From contig CM033400.1 of assembly GCA_019426215.1 (NCBI GenBank), positions 22,366,568 through 22,430,567 of the forward strand: a stretch of DNA of 64,000 nt. The letters run 5' to 3'. This document shows, in pieces, positions 10,946 to 21,649 of this stretch. The notes beneath the pieces are model-generated. The model saw nothing but the letters and a program-made list of their open reading frames with translations. It had not been told where the DNA came from and did no database searches. Within the stretch, counting starts at the first letter, position 1. The number at the start of each line of letters is the position of its first letter. This stretch comes from Buddleja alternifolia. Its lineage: Eukaryota > Streptophyta > Magnoliopsida > Lamiales > Scrophulariaceae. Position numbers and translations under genes: made by a program.

Positions 10946-12396
10946 CTAGAATTGTTCACCCTCGCAGGGACTAACTGTCACAAGCCTACCAACAACTTTT
11001 TTCTTAGCGCGAGCTGTCCAGGTATGAGAATGATGATTCCAAACGTAATGTTCTGGAAAATCCTTGTATAAAAGATTCATTTTCATGGCAGTTTCATCAA
11101 CAGCATTCATTTTAAAGAATTCAGTTAGCATTGTTTTTTTCAAAAGAGGGTTGGTAACAACTGTAGACAAAGGTTCTCGACGACCAAACCGTATAATATG
11201 CTGATTTTCCAAATGGACTTGTAACACGACAACCGGCGGGTACATCTCATTCAATGAAAATCCATATATCCTCCAAAATGCTTCGGGCGCAGCCACCCAT
11301 CGACCACTTTGGTAATGACTGATCTCATCGTGATCATTCGTATCATTATTACCAACTATATGAAATGCAACCCTATCATGCCCTTTATATACATACTTGT
11401 ATAAATACTTAACAAGCTTGATATCTGAACAAACTTCAACATTAATATGACAATTATATTTTGCAAGTAGGAATGGATTATAGGGAACCACCCATCTATT
11501 ATCAAGCCTGGCATTCCGAACTATCACTGAGTCACCATTGTCCCTCCGTCTATAATTAGGATATGCGTTACGGCCATGATGCGTGACACTGGTAAATTGT
11601 TTAGGATAATGATTCTTACACCCACCATCATTCATACAAACATTATTTGGATTTAATACACCACAGGGACCGTGCAACATGTGCTTTACAACATATGATC
11701 GCAGAAAAGGGTGATAGTCAAACGGTGGAAGTTCGGCCGATATAATGCCATCGTACATATCAGGAGACAATATTTTATGTGATTGCTTTAATATGATAAG
11801 CCAATGAACATGAGGCAAACCACGTTTTTGAAATTCGACAACATAAACATACGCAGCTACCGGTCCAAAAAGTTTCTTACGAACAATATCATTTTTCAAT
11901 TCCTCAAGTTTCGCTTTGAACACTCGTGTAGATAAATTGGGTTGATCCTCAGGTCGCTCATGTTCCAATAATAATTCGGTTATCTCAGACCATGTCGGAT
12001 TGCATGTCATTGTAAGAAATATATCCGGCTTTCCAAACTTTTGTACGAGAGCCATGGCATTGACATACCGCTGTCGCATATCCCTCGGCCCTCCTATGAA
12101 AGACGACGGGAGAACAAATCGCCTGCCCACTGCAGAAGGATCATTTTGACCATCAATCGATAAACTATCAAAAATACTTTGATAAGTATCAGCACGAATG
12201 TCATGTTGTCGTTGTTCCGATCTATAATAGTCCAAACCTGATGTCTCCAACTTAATGTACATATCTATGACATACTGCTGAGTAAGCCGACCAAAATGGA
12301 TCACGTACGACTTATCATTCGGGCGCAACTGGAAAATATAACAGTAATACTCCCTTAATGATAAACCCTTGTTTCGCAAGTCTTCGTCCTCGAGTA
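10946..12396 (-). CDS. Helitron Rep (HUH/Y2 endonuclease) domain
   Basis: The HUH single-strand nuclease that nicks and rejoins the transposon ends. After the exon start (VLEDEDLRNKGLSLREYY, 12396) it carries the conserved RRFVLPSSFIGGPRDM, FLTMTCNPTW, the HUH motif in RGLPHVHWLI (about residue 190 from the Met at 12379) and the two catalytic tyrosines in KYLYKYVYKGHDR (about 322-330). It ends at the amber codon 10948-10946. The 166-bp intron 12562-12397 joins it to the preceding exon: GT at 12562, TTTAG at 12397, with the split codon restored on joining. Confidence 0.93.
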
Positions 12397-12562
12397 CTAA
12401 ACAAGATATGAATAGAAAAAATTAGATTAGAAGTGGTTATATACATACACAAAAATTAAGAAAAATAGTTAACAATAAAATACGATCATAGGCGAATTAA
12501 ACAAAAATAAATTAATGAAACATAAAACAATAACATATCTTGTTAAAAAAAAAAAAACAAAC

Positions 12563-13864
12563 CATTGCATTCATTTCGCAGAAGAGTCTCGGCGGAATCA
12601 ACCAACGATGGCGATATTAGTGAATTCACTTCACATGGTATTGGCATGCCATGCAAACCCCGACCACAGCCGGAATGTTTTCTCATTCTCTTGATACCTG
12701 CATGCCAACCAGGCTCTCCACGTGGAAACAATAATGGATACTGAAGAGGGTCATAACAACCATAATAATATTGCACCTTATGGCTGATATCATCGTTAAC
12801 GTAAACACGTATATCACGTTTCACAGATTCTTCAGGGGAATCAGATTCTTTCCAAATAGCACCGACCTGAGCAACAGATGGCAGATTAAATGTTCTTTGA
12901 TCGAGCTGAGGATTGGAACGCAATACAATTGTATAACTTGTCAAGTGATCATATTGACGTAAACTTTTAAAAAAGCGTGCATACGGATTTTGGCGTAACA
13001 CACTTATAAGTTCCAACACGATTTGCGAATTCAATTGCGCTCCGCGCCTTGCATTTGACCCAACTGAACCATCCGTCTCATGAAAATATAAATCAAGATT
13101 CGAACCAATAGGCAAATCCTCACTAATACTGTTTATATAATGAAAAACCATACCCTGGACAACCAATGTGTATACACCCTTATTCGACCAACAATATCGA
13201 TCATCCGACTTCATCCCAATTGAAGTGAATGCAAGATGATTATTATAAGAACGTATGTATTTCCTAAAGTCACGCGAATGTTCGGAATCACCAACAAGAA
13301 GATCAACCAAGTCCGGTAATAATTCTCGTCGTGCTAACGAAACCTGACCCTCACCGCAACAAAATCTAGGCACCTCATGTAAGAATCGAAAGGCGGCGCA
13401 ATAAATACAATACTCTACACGAGGTAGCATCCATGGTTGACAAGGTATTTTCTTAACAATCGGAACGTCAACATTTCTATCACGGCGAGATCTCACAGGA
13501 GCTGCAAAATTAAAATAATAATAATAATTGTAAGTTGTAAAGCAAGATATAACAATAACAACGATAATAAAACAATATATAAATAATAAGACTTACGAAT
13601 CGATGTCGAAACCGAACAAGACGAATCAGCTAACAGAACTCTTGCACGCGATCGAGTAACAACAGTATCGGACACCCGATCACCAACAACATGAACCGTC
13701 TCAGATTCACAATTTATCACAGAATTTCTTTTCTTAGAACTATTCGCGTACACATTTCTACGTCGCATCAGATCTATGGCTCTATGATGTGCAGTCTTCT
13801 GAGCATATCTTAAACGTCTTGCTTTATTTTGCTCACTTTTATCCATACTAAAACACTCAAACAT
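12563..13864 (-). CDS. Helitron RepHel N-terminal exons
   Basis: Exon 1 (13864, or the second Met at 13846, to 13597) codes for a basic, Ser-rich leader (MDKSEQNKARRLRYAQK). It ends at a GTAAGT donor at 13596. Exon 2 (13501-12563) starts after TTTTGCAG and codes for the region before Rep: PRVEYCIYCAAFRFLHE with CxxC pairs, then FCCGEGQV, the helitron helicase-like N-terminal region FHYINSI, and YDPLQYPLLFPRGEPGW. That last motif is a hallmark of this family (DPLxYPLLFPxGExGW). Both splice junctions keep the frame. The ATG at 13846 fits the usual short leader better than the upstream one. Confidence 0.88.
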
Positions 13865-14360
13865 GCAGATGAACCAAGGAGTACAGAAAACAACAATGAC
13901 TCGCTCAGAAATTCGTGAAAAACGTAGAATTAATATGATAACACAATTTACTCAAACAAACATCCACGCACTTAAGAAATTTGTCCCGTATATAATTTCA
14001 TCACAATAAAAGAACAAATGAAAAGATATTATCATATATTAATCCGAGTTAGCCTTGAAAAGAAGGAAAATAAATAAATAGCACACAATCAAGCCATTTA
14101 CTTTTTTTTACAAATATATTGAATTCACAAATTATCGAATAAATTATAATACAAAAAGAATATAAAAAACAAATATTTGTTTGAAAAAAATAATATAGAG
14201 ATATACTCATAGACGATATAATCATGTCAAGAAACATAAGTATTACAAAATTTAACTATTTATAAATAGTTATAAACTATATGGTTATATAAAAACCGTG
14301 TCTAGAAGTGATACATATAAGCATTAAATATGGCTTAAACAATATCTCAAATGAAAATGT

Positions 14361-14636
14361 CCTCGTACACAGTCCATTATAGGTAGTTAGGTCATCGTCA
14401 TAGAAAATATCTTAGTCCACAGTCCAGCATAGGTAGGCAGGTTGATAATTAGGTCATCGTCATAGGTATTAAAGCAAAGCAATTATGTCTCATATGCAAA
14501 TGTCATCGTCCACAGTCCCACAGTTCAGCATAGGTAGTCAGGTAATTGTCATAGGTGTTAAAGAGAAACAATAATATCAAAAAAATTAGGGCTTCATCCA
14601 CAGTGAAGCATAGGTTATTAGAACAATGTCAAAGGT
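14361..14636. repeat. degenerate short tandem repeat
   Basis: The motif GTCCACAGTCCAGCATAGGT, often followed by AGNCAGGT and GTCATCGTCATAGG, recurs at about 14366, 14414, 14509 and 14596 with changes. It lies upstream (minus strand) of the Helitron RepHel start. Confidence 0.7.
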
Positions 14637-16219
14637 GGCTAATTTTGTTACAAGATACTCAAACATTATTTATTAGATTTTTATAAACAAAAATTCAATT
14701 CAACCTTCGAGTATCATAGTAAAATGTAATTGAATATTTAATTTGTATAATATGTTTTATTCTCCATAAAATATCTATATGTGACAAAAATGGATGTAAC
14801 AAACCGAAATTATCATTTTGATTTATATGTTTTATATTCAAATTTTTAATCTGGATTTATAATAGTCCATATACACAAAAGTCATAATGACATAAATGAA
14901 AATATGAGTATGGGCGGCAGGGGAGTTTGAAACACTTCACAAAGTAAGATCATCAATTATGAATGAACGAAATAATTGAGGTGAATAAAAACAAGGACAA
15001 CAAATAAATTATCCCCAAATGTCTCTACAACGAAAAACATATATTATATACAATAACCGAGAAATGATGTGAGTAACAACCAATCAAGAATGGAAATTCG
15101 GCAGTAAATTGAAAAAATCAAACCCATGAACACGAAAGACTATTGGCTGCTTTTGCCTCACACTACTACTGACCAAGGTGATCTCATGACTCATATAATC
15201 TTCTATATACATTTATATTTTATATATCTAGCTTTATTCTTATTAAATGCTTATGGAGTTCGGTCAATGCATACTTGATGGCAAATAATAAACAACAGTC
15301 AAATTCCTTCACCCCATTCATATGAAAAGCCTGACAAGCCAACCATTTTCTCAGACAATATTTAGCTAATTTATTCTAAAAGATCAATATTAATTGCATA
15401 AAACAAACACAAGCATGAATGTAATAAATAATGAGAATAAAAAAAATGTAAAAAAAAATATCGAAAGAGAAAAATATTGTGCAGTAAGATTATACAAACA
15501 CAAAAAGTAAAAATATTACAAAATAGGCTAATGGAAATTTGGAAGAGAAATAAGGGAACACCTTCGAACACTCTATCTGGGCACTTGAAAGGGAATTTTC
15601 TTTCACTGTGAAATAAAACAAACAAACCCATCAACAAAAAAAAAATTTACAAATAATAACTAAGAAATAGCAATTCAGACTTGAAATACGCAAATATTTC
15701 GCAAATATAATATGAGTAATTTTTTTGAAGAAGACTGAGAGAGAAACCTTGTAACAGCTTGATCTTGGTACTTCAATGGAGTATTTCTGCTAGTTGTGTG
15801 GGAAATGAATGTAGATATAATGCTTATATAGACAATGATATAAGGTATATATTAATATAAAATACATCAAGTTGAAGTTAATCTAAGCCACACACAAAAA
15901 GTTAAATCCAAGGGCCACATTTCTGCATAGATAGTTGATAATCACATGGAAGGACTTTTGTAAAATGCAAAACGACGTCGTTTAGATGGTAGGCAGGTAA
16001 AATCGTAATATAATGAAAAATGGGGGGCTCCCTTGTTTGTGAGGGAAAAAACTTTTAAAGTGACCAATATTGTTTCATATATGGGACCCATAAATGAATG
16101 TTGAGAGGAGAACAAATTCGTTTTGATTAAATGGGAAGAAAAAACAAACAAAAAAAATATTAAAATAATATGACTACCAAAATACTATTCATTCCTCCAT
16201 AGATGCCTATATGATTTGG

Positions 16220-16221
<2 letters not shown>

Positions 16222-16255
<34 letters not shown>
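16222..16255. repeat. (AT)n microsatellite
   Basis: A pure AT dinucleotide run of 17 units. A second shorter run lies at 16679-16703. Confidence 0.95.
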
Positions 16256-16257
<2 letters not shown>

Positions 16258-16513
16258 GTAGAAAAAATACTTAATTTACAATAGTCGTATCCTAGTAAGT
16301 CACCGTTAATCTGTCCGGATTATGTGTTATTAATTAAAGTCATTTTGTAATGCACTTTTTTTATATATATGTTAACACAAATATACATTTTTGCTAAGTA
16401 GACAGAAAACAATGGAATACAGTATGAAACCATTTTGCAATTTGCATTATGTGCTCTAAATTATTCTTTCATCTTGTATTGCATTTTCTGTATGTGTATA
16501 TATATAAATAAAA

Positions 16514-16600
16514 GGATAATTAGACTAGGTACCTGTGAGGTATCGTCTAATTACAAAAAATATCCTTAGTTTAATAAATTACATCTAACACCCTGTAGTT
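16514..16600 (+). repeat. dispersed repeat, copy 1
   Basis: It starts GGATAATTAGACTAGGTACC and continues GAGGTATCGTCTAATTAC, TTAATAAATTACATCTAACA. A second copy lies inverted at 45623-45712. It is probably the end of a small transposon common in this genome; its other end was not found. Confidence 0.65.
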
Positions 16601-16678
16601 TCATTTAATGGTGTAAGATTGGATGAAAAAAGCACAATTACTCTTTTACCCTTATGTATTTCTCCAAAATATATATGC

Positions 16679-16709
<31 letters not shown>

Positions 16710-17246
16710 CTAAAAATTGGGTCAAAATTCTGAACTGGTGAAATTACCACTTTGCCCCTACAAAATTTCAAGCTTTGTTTCTTTCTATTTTGAAACCATA
16801 TTTTGACCAAAATTTTGGTCAAAGCTCGTTTGCCTTATCCATTTTTCACCAAACAGGTATTTTTTGGCCAGACATTTCTGACAGTTACATTGCCTACACC
16901 ACCCTATACCCTTCTTCACTTCTGGCTTACTTTTTTGTATTATATAAATTTTATATTACATTTTTCAATCATTAACTAATTATAAACATAATTTTTCAGA
17001 CAAAAACTTACGTGATTTGACTGCTACAGTAACTTTTGTCTCTTTTGAAAATAAAATCAAACACATTTTCACCATAGTACACAACTCCTAATAAATTTTT
17101 TCACCAAAATTTTCATCAAAAAAACTCTCCAAAATAGAAATAAACATAGCCTCAACTTCTTAAAAAAACAAAAACAAAAAGCAAAAAAAAAAAACAGAGA
17201 GAGAGAGAAATGGTAGAAGGAGAAAGAAGGGGATCAGTGCATAATT
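16601..17246. other. non-coding left flank of the LINE
   Basis: AT-rich with an (AT)n run and a GA-rich stretch (GAGAGAGAGA at about 17198). It ends with the 15-bp target duplication GATCAGTGCATAATT (17232-17246), whose partner is at 43095-43109. Confidence 0.6.
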
Positions 17247-17396
17247 TTTATTTTTATTTTGGTGTAAAGTGATTCCTTTATAACCAACAAACAAAATGTA
17301 CAACTTACACATCCTGACATCCATCACTTAGAAAATGTATATGGGATCAGGACTCATTCAATCCAGTTAAAAACAACAAAAAAATAAAAAAAAACA

Positions 17397-18479
17397 CTAA
17401 GAAGCTATAACTATGTCATCACTATTATTTCTAAGTATACTTTTATCCCTTTCAGTACGCCTATTTACTGTAAGACCTGGTATTCTCATGTTCAACTCCC
17501 CTTTTAGTTTGTGAAAAACAGTTGCCCAATCTCTCCTTTTCAGCGTAAAAATTCTCTAATTCCTTTCTTCCCAAACACTGTGCACAATTCCTGCAAGACC
17601 AACCATCACAATATTTTGTTTAAATTTCCAACTTTTGAAAGCATACAACATCCATCTCTTCCATTTTCCTTCGTGCATAGGACAGTGACTTACATTTAGC
17701 CATTGTAGAGTTTTTGTTAGCAGCTGTTGGGCCAATGCACACCCAAAGAAAAGGTGAGCTATTGACTCCATCTCTATTCCACAAAGTACACAAATACAAT
17801 CGTCAATTTGCATGTATCTACACAATCTGTCTGTTATTTGGAGTCTTTGATGCACTGCCAACCACAAAAGGAGTGTCTTGGCACATTAAATCTATTCCAG
17901 ATCATTCTTGCCTCTCTAAACTTCTCATGTTCGCCTGTGAGCCAATTGTAACCACTCTGTACAGTGTATTTTCCAGAGTTAGTATGCATCCATTTGTTTT
18001 GGAGATACCCCTCCTTTAATTTCTTCTTCACAGTATCTTTTCCTCCATGTCCAACTACAGTCCTGTGGAGGGTTGTACTCCCAAAAGTCAGTGGTTTTAG
18101 GATAAACACTGGCTATCCACTTCAACCACAATGAATCTTTTTTCTGAGATAAAGACCAAATTTGTTTACCTATGGCAGCCACATTCCATATTTTACAATT
18201 TTTAACATTCAGACCTCCATGCCTTCTCTTTGTACATACTCTTTCCCAATTTATCAAAGTGATTTTCCTATGGTGCTCATTACCCCCAACAAAAAATCCC
18301 TGCACTTTTGCTCTCACAGATTGACGCAGTAAAAAGATTGCTGACCAGTACACGTGTAAAGAGAGTAACACAGAATTAATAAATTGGCATCTACCTGCAT
18401 ATGACAGATTTTTTGAGGTACATCTGGCTAATCTATTTGTAATCTTGTCAACTAAAGCTTGACAATCAATTCTTAACCA
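17397..18479 (-). pseudogene. LINE ORF2, C-terminal part (post-RT and zf-RVT)
   Basis: Continues the reverse transcriptase after the hAT insertion: KWLRIDCQALVDKITNRL, SVLLSLHVYWSAIFLL, then WERVCTKRRHGGLNVKN, a typical plant LINE stretch. The C-terminal zf-RVT domain is seen as WLAVHQRLQITDRLCRYM and CVLCGIEMESIAHLFFGC. The text is spread over three frames (around 18371, 18109 and 17867) and an in-frame TAG interrupts EERN*RIF. It ends DDIVIAS then TAG at 17397-17399, followed by the 3' UTR. Confidence 0.85.
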
Positions 18480-18487
18480 CTTAGTAG

Positions 18488-19504
18488 CAATGTTTTGAAA
18501 ACCGACTCGGACCGGCTAGTTCGACCGAAAGCACCGGCAACCGGTGCTTAAAACGGTCTGGCCAAACCCATAAAACCGCTATGCACTCGAAACCGTCTTA
18601 TTTTGCGAAAATTGCCTAACCCAGCGGTTCAACTGTCAAATGGGGTAGCTCGTTCATGGGTTGACGGAACCGGCAGGGTCAGAGAAGAAGACAGATGTGA
18701 GATAGTCATGAGGTTTAGTCTTCTCTCCCATTCCTCGAATTACAATTTCCGGTTGATCTGATACGTAGTAGAATGATTGTAAGAATAGGGAAGAGATTAA
18801 AAGATAAAAGGATTAATGCAAAGAAAAACCCTGTGTTAATGTGAAATTGCAAAAAAAACCTTGTGTTAACGAAATAAGCTAAAAACCACCCTGTGTTCTT
18901 AAAAAGTCTACAAACAGTGGATTTTTGGAAAAATAAGTGTGTGTTTGCAGCCTATTTCGTTAACACGAGGGGTTTTTTGCAATTTCACATTAACACAGGG
19001 TTTTTTTTTTGCATTAATCCCAAAGATAAAAAAGACAAAGATTAAGAAAGATTAAAGGAAAAAGAGAAAGCGAAATAGTTGATATATGCAGAGGAAGGAA
19101 AAGAAGACATGGAGCGGCGTTGCTGTTATGGAGAAAAAGAATAGTTTGGTGGAATAGGGTTTGGTCAAGGCCCTTAATTATATTACCTTTTCTATTTATT
19201 TTGTTTTGTCTTGTAGACTGTAGTTTTTTGCTAACTATGATTGTATAATCACATGTTCCCACATTCCAAGTTGGTCTATCTAATTTAGTTTGAATTTTAT
19301 ATAATTCAAAATATATGACAAAAATATATAAATATATATACGTATATCTTTTAATATTTTGTAATATTTTTAATATAATAAATATTATTTATTACATAAT
19401 TATAACGTCACCGGTTCGACCGCAGTTGACTCGACGATTGAACAGGTGACCCGTGACCCGGTCACTTTTTCGGTTCGCTGTCCGGTCCGGTTTTTAGAAT
19501 ATTG
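18488..19504. mobile_element. hAT-type non-autonomous element inside the LINE RT
   Basis: A 1,017-bp insertion with imperfect inverted ends (CAATGTTTTGAAAACCG at left; CAATATTCTAAAAACCGG when the right end is reverse-complemented). It is flanked by the 8-bp duplication CTTAGTAG (18480-18487) / CTTGGTAG (19505-19512). An 8-bp duplication is the hAT signature. Both subterminal regions are rich in GGACCGG/GGTTCGACC motifs. The flanking LINE halves (VPLSPTK on one side, KWLRIDC on the other) are in the same frame when the element and one duplication are discounted. It carries a second, nested MITE. Confidence 0.88.
18809..19021. mobile_element. Mutator-like palindromic MITE nested in the hAT element
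   Basis: About 213 bp, almost a perfect foldback. Left GGATTAATGCA, then AAACCCTGTGTTAATGTGAA, AACGAAATAAGCT; the same in reverse at the right (AGCCTATTTCGTTAACAC, TTCACATTAACACAGGG, TGCATTAATCC). It is flanked by AAAGATAAA at 18800-18808 and 19022-19030, a 9-bp duplication as expected for Mutator-like elements. Confidence 0.88.
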
Positions 19505-19512
19505 CTTGGTAG

Positions 19513-20107
19513 GGGACAATGGCACCTCTAAATATCTCATAGGGAAACCACCTATATTAAACCCTGTAATTCTCAAAATTCCTTGTTGCACTTCATCAGA
19601 GACACCTCTAATATAGATATTGGGCTTGTTCTTATTTACCCACAGCCCTGATGTTCTAGAAAATTCATTGAACTGGTTCCATATTATCTGAACTGAAGCA
19701 CTTGAGGCTTTGCAGAAGATCATAAGATCATTCACAAAGCTAATATTAGTCAACTGCATAGATTTGCATGTAGGGTGAAATCTGAATCCAGATGCTTGTG
19801 CTGTAATTTTCAAACTCCTTGTCAGATATTCCTTAACAAGAACAAAGGTCAAGGGGGAGATGGGGTCTCCCTGTCTAATCCCTCTTTTACCCTGAAAATA
19901 TCCATAATTTTCCCCATTCAGAACCAATGAGAAATTCACTGTTGTAATGCATTCCATAATCTAGTTTATGAATTTTTGGGGAAATCTGTATCCCTCCAAC
20001 ATTTCTTGTATAAAAGACCACTCCACCAAGTCATAAGCTTTTTTGATGTCTATCTTCATTAGACACCTTGGAGAAGTATTTTTCCTGTTGTAGAGTCTTA
20101 TAATTTC
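19513..20107 (-). pseudogene. LINE ORF2, reverse transcriptase core
   Basis: The palm of the RT. Motif A is MKIDIKKAYDLVEW (about 20060) with its Asp kept. Motif B is GKRGIRQGDPISPLTFVL. Motif C, normally FADD, reads SFVNDLMIFCK (about 19735-19765), so the first catalytic Asp is Asn and the enzyme cannot work. It ends at RYLEVPLSPTK where the hAT element enters. An in-frame stop falls before IMECITT. The part N-terminal to it is at 20108-20878. Confidence 0.9.
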
Positions 20108-21160
20108 CTAACTTATAAGCACATTTCCAATAATAGTCCTATCTTTAACAAAAACACCCTGATTTTCATTGATTAACACAGGGAGAACATGAGCCATTCT
20201 ACGTGTCATCAACTTGGAAATGCATTTGTAAATTGTATTACAACATGCAATTGGCCTGAACTCAATAGCTTGAGTGGGGTTATCTACTTTAGGGATCAAT
20301 GCCAGTAAAGTGCTATTAATCTCCTTAAGCAGCCTTCCATTAGTAAAAAAATCCAAAACTGCAGTCGTAAACTCCTCCCCTACAATGTCCCACGAGGCCT
20401 TGAAGAAGCCACTCCCATATCCATCTGGACCTGGGCTTTTAGTGCTATTTATACTAAACAAAGCATTTTTTACTTCTTCTCTACTAAAAGTCTTGGTAAG
20501 CTCCAATTGTTGTTCTAAGTTCAGTCTTGGGCCTACTGAAAACACCTAATCTTCCACTCTATTCCTTTCACCACTATTCCCCAACAATTGTTTGTAATAT
20601 TTAATGAAATGCTCAGTCACTGCATTGTAATCAGTGATTAGGTTGCCATTGCTATCTTTGATAGTCACCACCCTATTTCGATAATGCTTTTTCCTGAGTA
20701 GTAAATGAAAATACCTAGTGTTCTGATCACCTAGGTTTATCCAATTTACTTTTGACTTCTGTTTCATAAACTGCTCCAAGGCTTGAGACTTCCCTTTGTA
20801 TTCAGCTTTGGCTTCAATTTCCTTTTCTTGCAATGTAGCACTAAGAGGATCCTCTTGCAATTGGCTCTGTATCTCCAATAGCTGTAGTCTAGCACATTCT
20901 GTCTACTTTTCAATATCTGTATACTGATATCTGTTTAAGTGTCGCAAATAGGCTTTTAATCTTTTAAGTTTTTGCACTAGTTGAAACATGATATTCCCAT
21001 TGACTTCAAGATTCCACCCCTCTGTCACAGTTGCTAGAAAGTGTGGACTAGCACTCTACATATTAAAATATTTAAACATTTTCCTTCCACTCAAAACTTG
21101 ACCTGGCATGTGCACCACCATTGGGCTATTGTCTGAACCCCCCGCTGGTAAAAATAAAGT
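20108..21160 (-). pseudogene. LINE ORF2, linker and fingers of the reverse transcriptase
   Basis: Reads from the endonuclease-RT linker (KQKSKVNWINLGDQNTRYFH, a strongly conserved plant LINE motif, about 20740) through HYRNRVVTIKDSNGN. It continues into the RT start: FSREEVKNALFSINSTKSPG, PDGYGSGFFKASW, LALIPKVDNP, FRPIACCNTIYKCISKLM. Stops occur at about 20907, 20546 and 20108. Confidence 0.87.
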
Positions 21161-21163
21161 ACC

Positions 21164-21644
21164 TCAAAACTCCAAACACAATTGTGCATTCACTAAGACC
21201 CTATCTATCTTAGTGTAGATCCTATCGACAACTTCATGACTGCTGTTCCATGTATATTTCTGCCCCTTCCATCTCATATCCTCCAGCTCACAATAATCCA
21301 AGCAAGATTGAAAGTCAGCAATTTCACCAACTAAGACTGGACTCCCCCCAATCCTATCAGTCATTTGAAGGACATTATTAAAGTCCCCTAACACCATCCA
21401 TCCCACATCAGTATTATGCATAATATTTTTCATATCAGCCCAAAGATTCTGTCTATTTTCAACTTGATTAAATCTATACACAAAAGTAATTTTGAACTTT
21501 TTTTGGGATGTGATAAACACTACAATGAATTAACTAATCAGTTAGCTTATCCACTGTAACATCAAAATATTCATGTCTCCATAATATCCATATTCTTCCT
21601 CGACGGCTGGCTTCTAGATTTGTTATGCTTCCCCATCCCTGGCA
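21164..21644 (-). pseudogene. LINE ORF2, apurinic endonuclease domain, second part
   Basis: Resumes after the copia insertion with CQGWGSITNLEASRRGRIW, then an in-frame TAG (LTD*LIHC) and a frameshift before the core: DVGWMVLGDFNNVLQMTDRIG holds the GDFN catalytic motif, followed by CLDYCELEDMRWKGQKYTW and RIYTKIDRVLVN. The late catalytic histidine lies further on, in weakened sequence. The first part is at 31265-31415. Confidence 0.87.
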
Positions 21645-21649
21645 CATAC

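Larger units (their letters stand above)
5833..13864 (-). mobile_element. autonomous-type Helitron (RepHel + RPA)
   Basis: A rolling-circle transposon coded on the minus strand. Gene order is the usual plant one: a long spliced RepHel gene (13864 to 9050) followed by an RPA1-like gene (9057 to 6514). Rep carries the HUH and double-Tyr motifs and the helicase keeps its Pif1 motifs. The only in-frame break seen in the RepHel exons is one amber codon at 10946-10948. The RPA gene is more decayed. The left boundary given is a candidate degenerate hairpin. The right (5', TC) terminus was not located and could lie anywhere from 13865 to about 15900. Confidence 0.85.
13865..16513. other. non-coding region, perhaps Helitron 5' leader
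   Basis: No supported gene. It contains the short repeated block at 14361-14636 and an (AT)n tract at 16222-16255. Long open stretches on either strand are low-complexity Phe/Ile/Lys runs of AT-rich DNA. Part of this is likely the 5' end of the Helitron, but its TC terminus was not identified. Confidence 0.4.

Noticed and set aside
15371..15637. 88-codon ORF with hydrophobic stretches that could be a small membrane protein
   Set aside because: Its composition (Phe, Leu, Ile, Cys runs) is what AT-rich reverse strands give; no start context or homology is seen.
17714..18019. 101-codon plus-strand ORF
   Set aside because: It is antisense to the LINE zf-RVT region, which accounts for the conservation.
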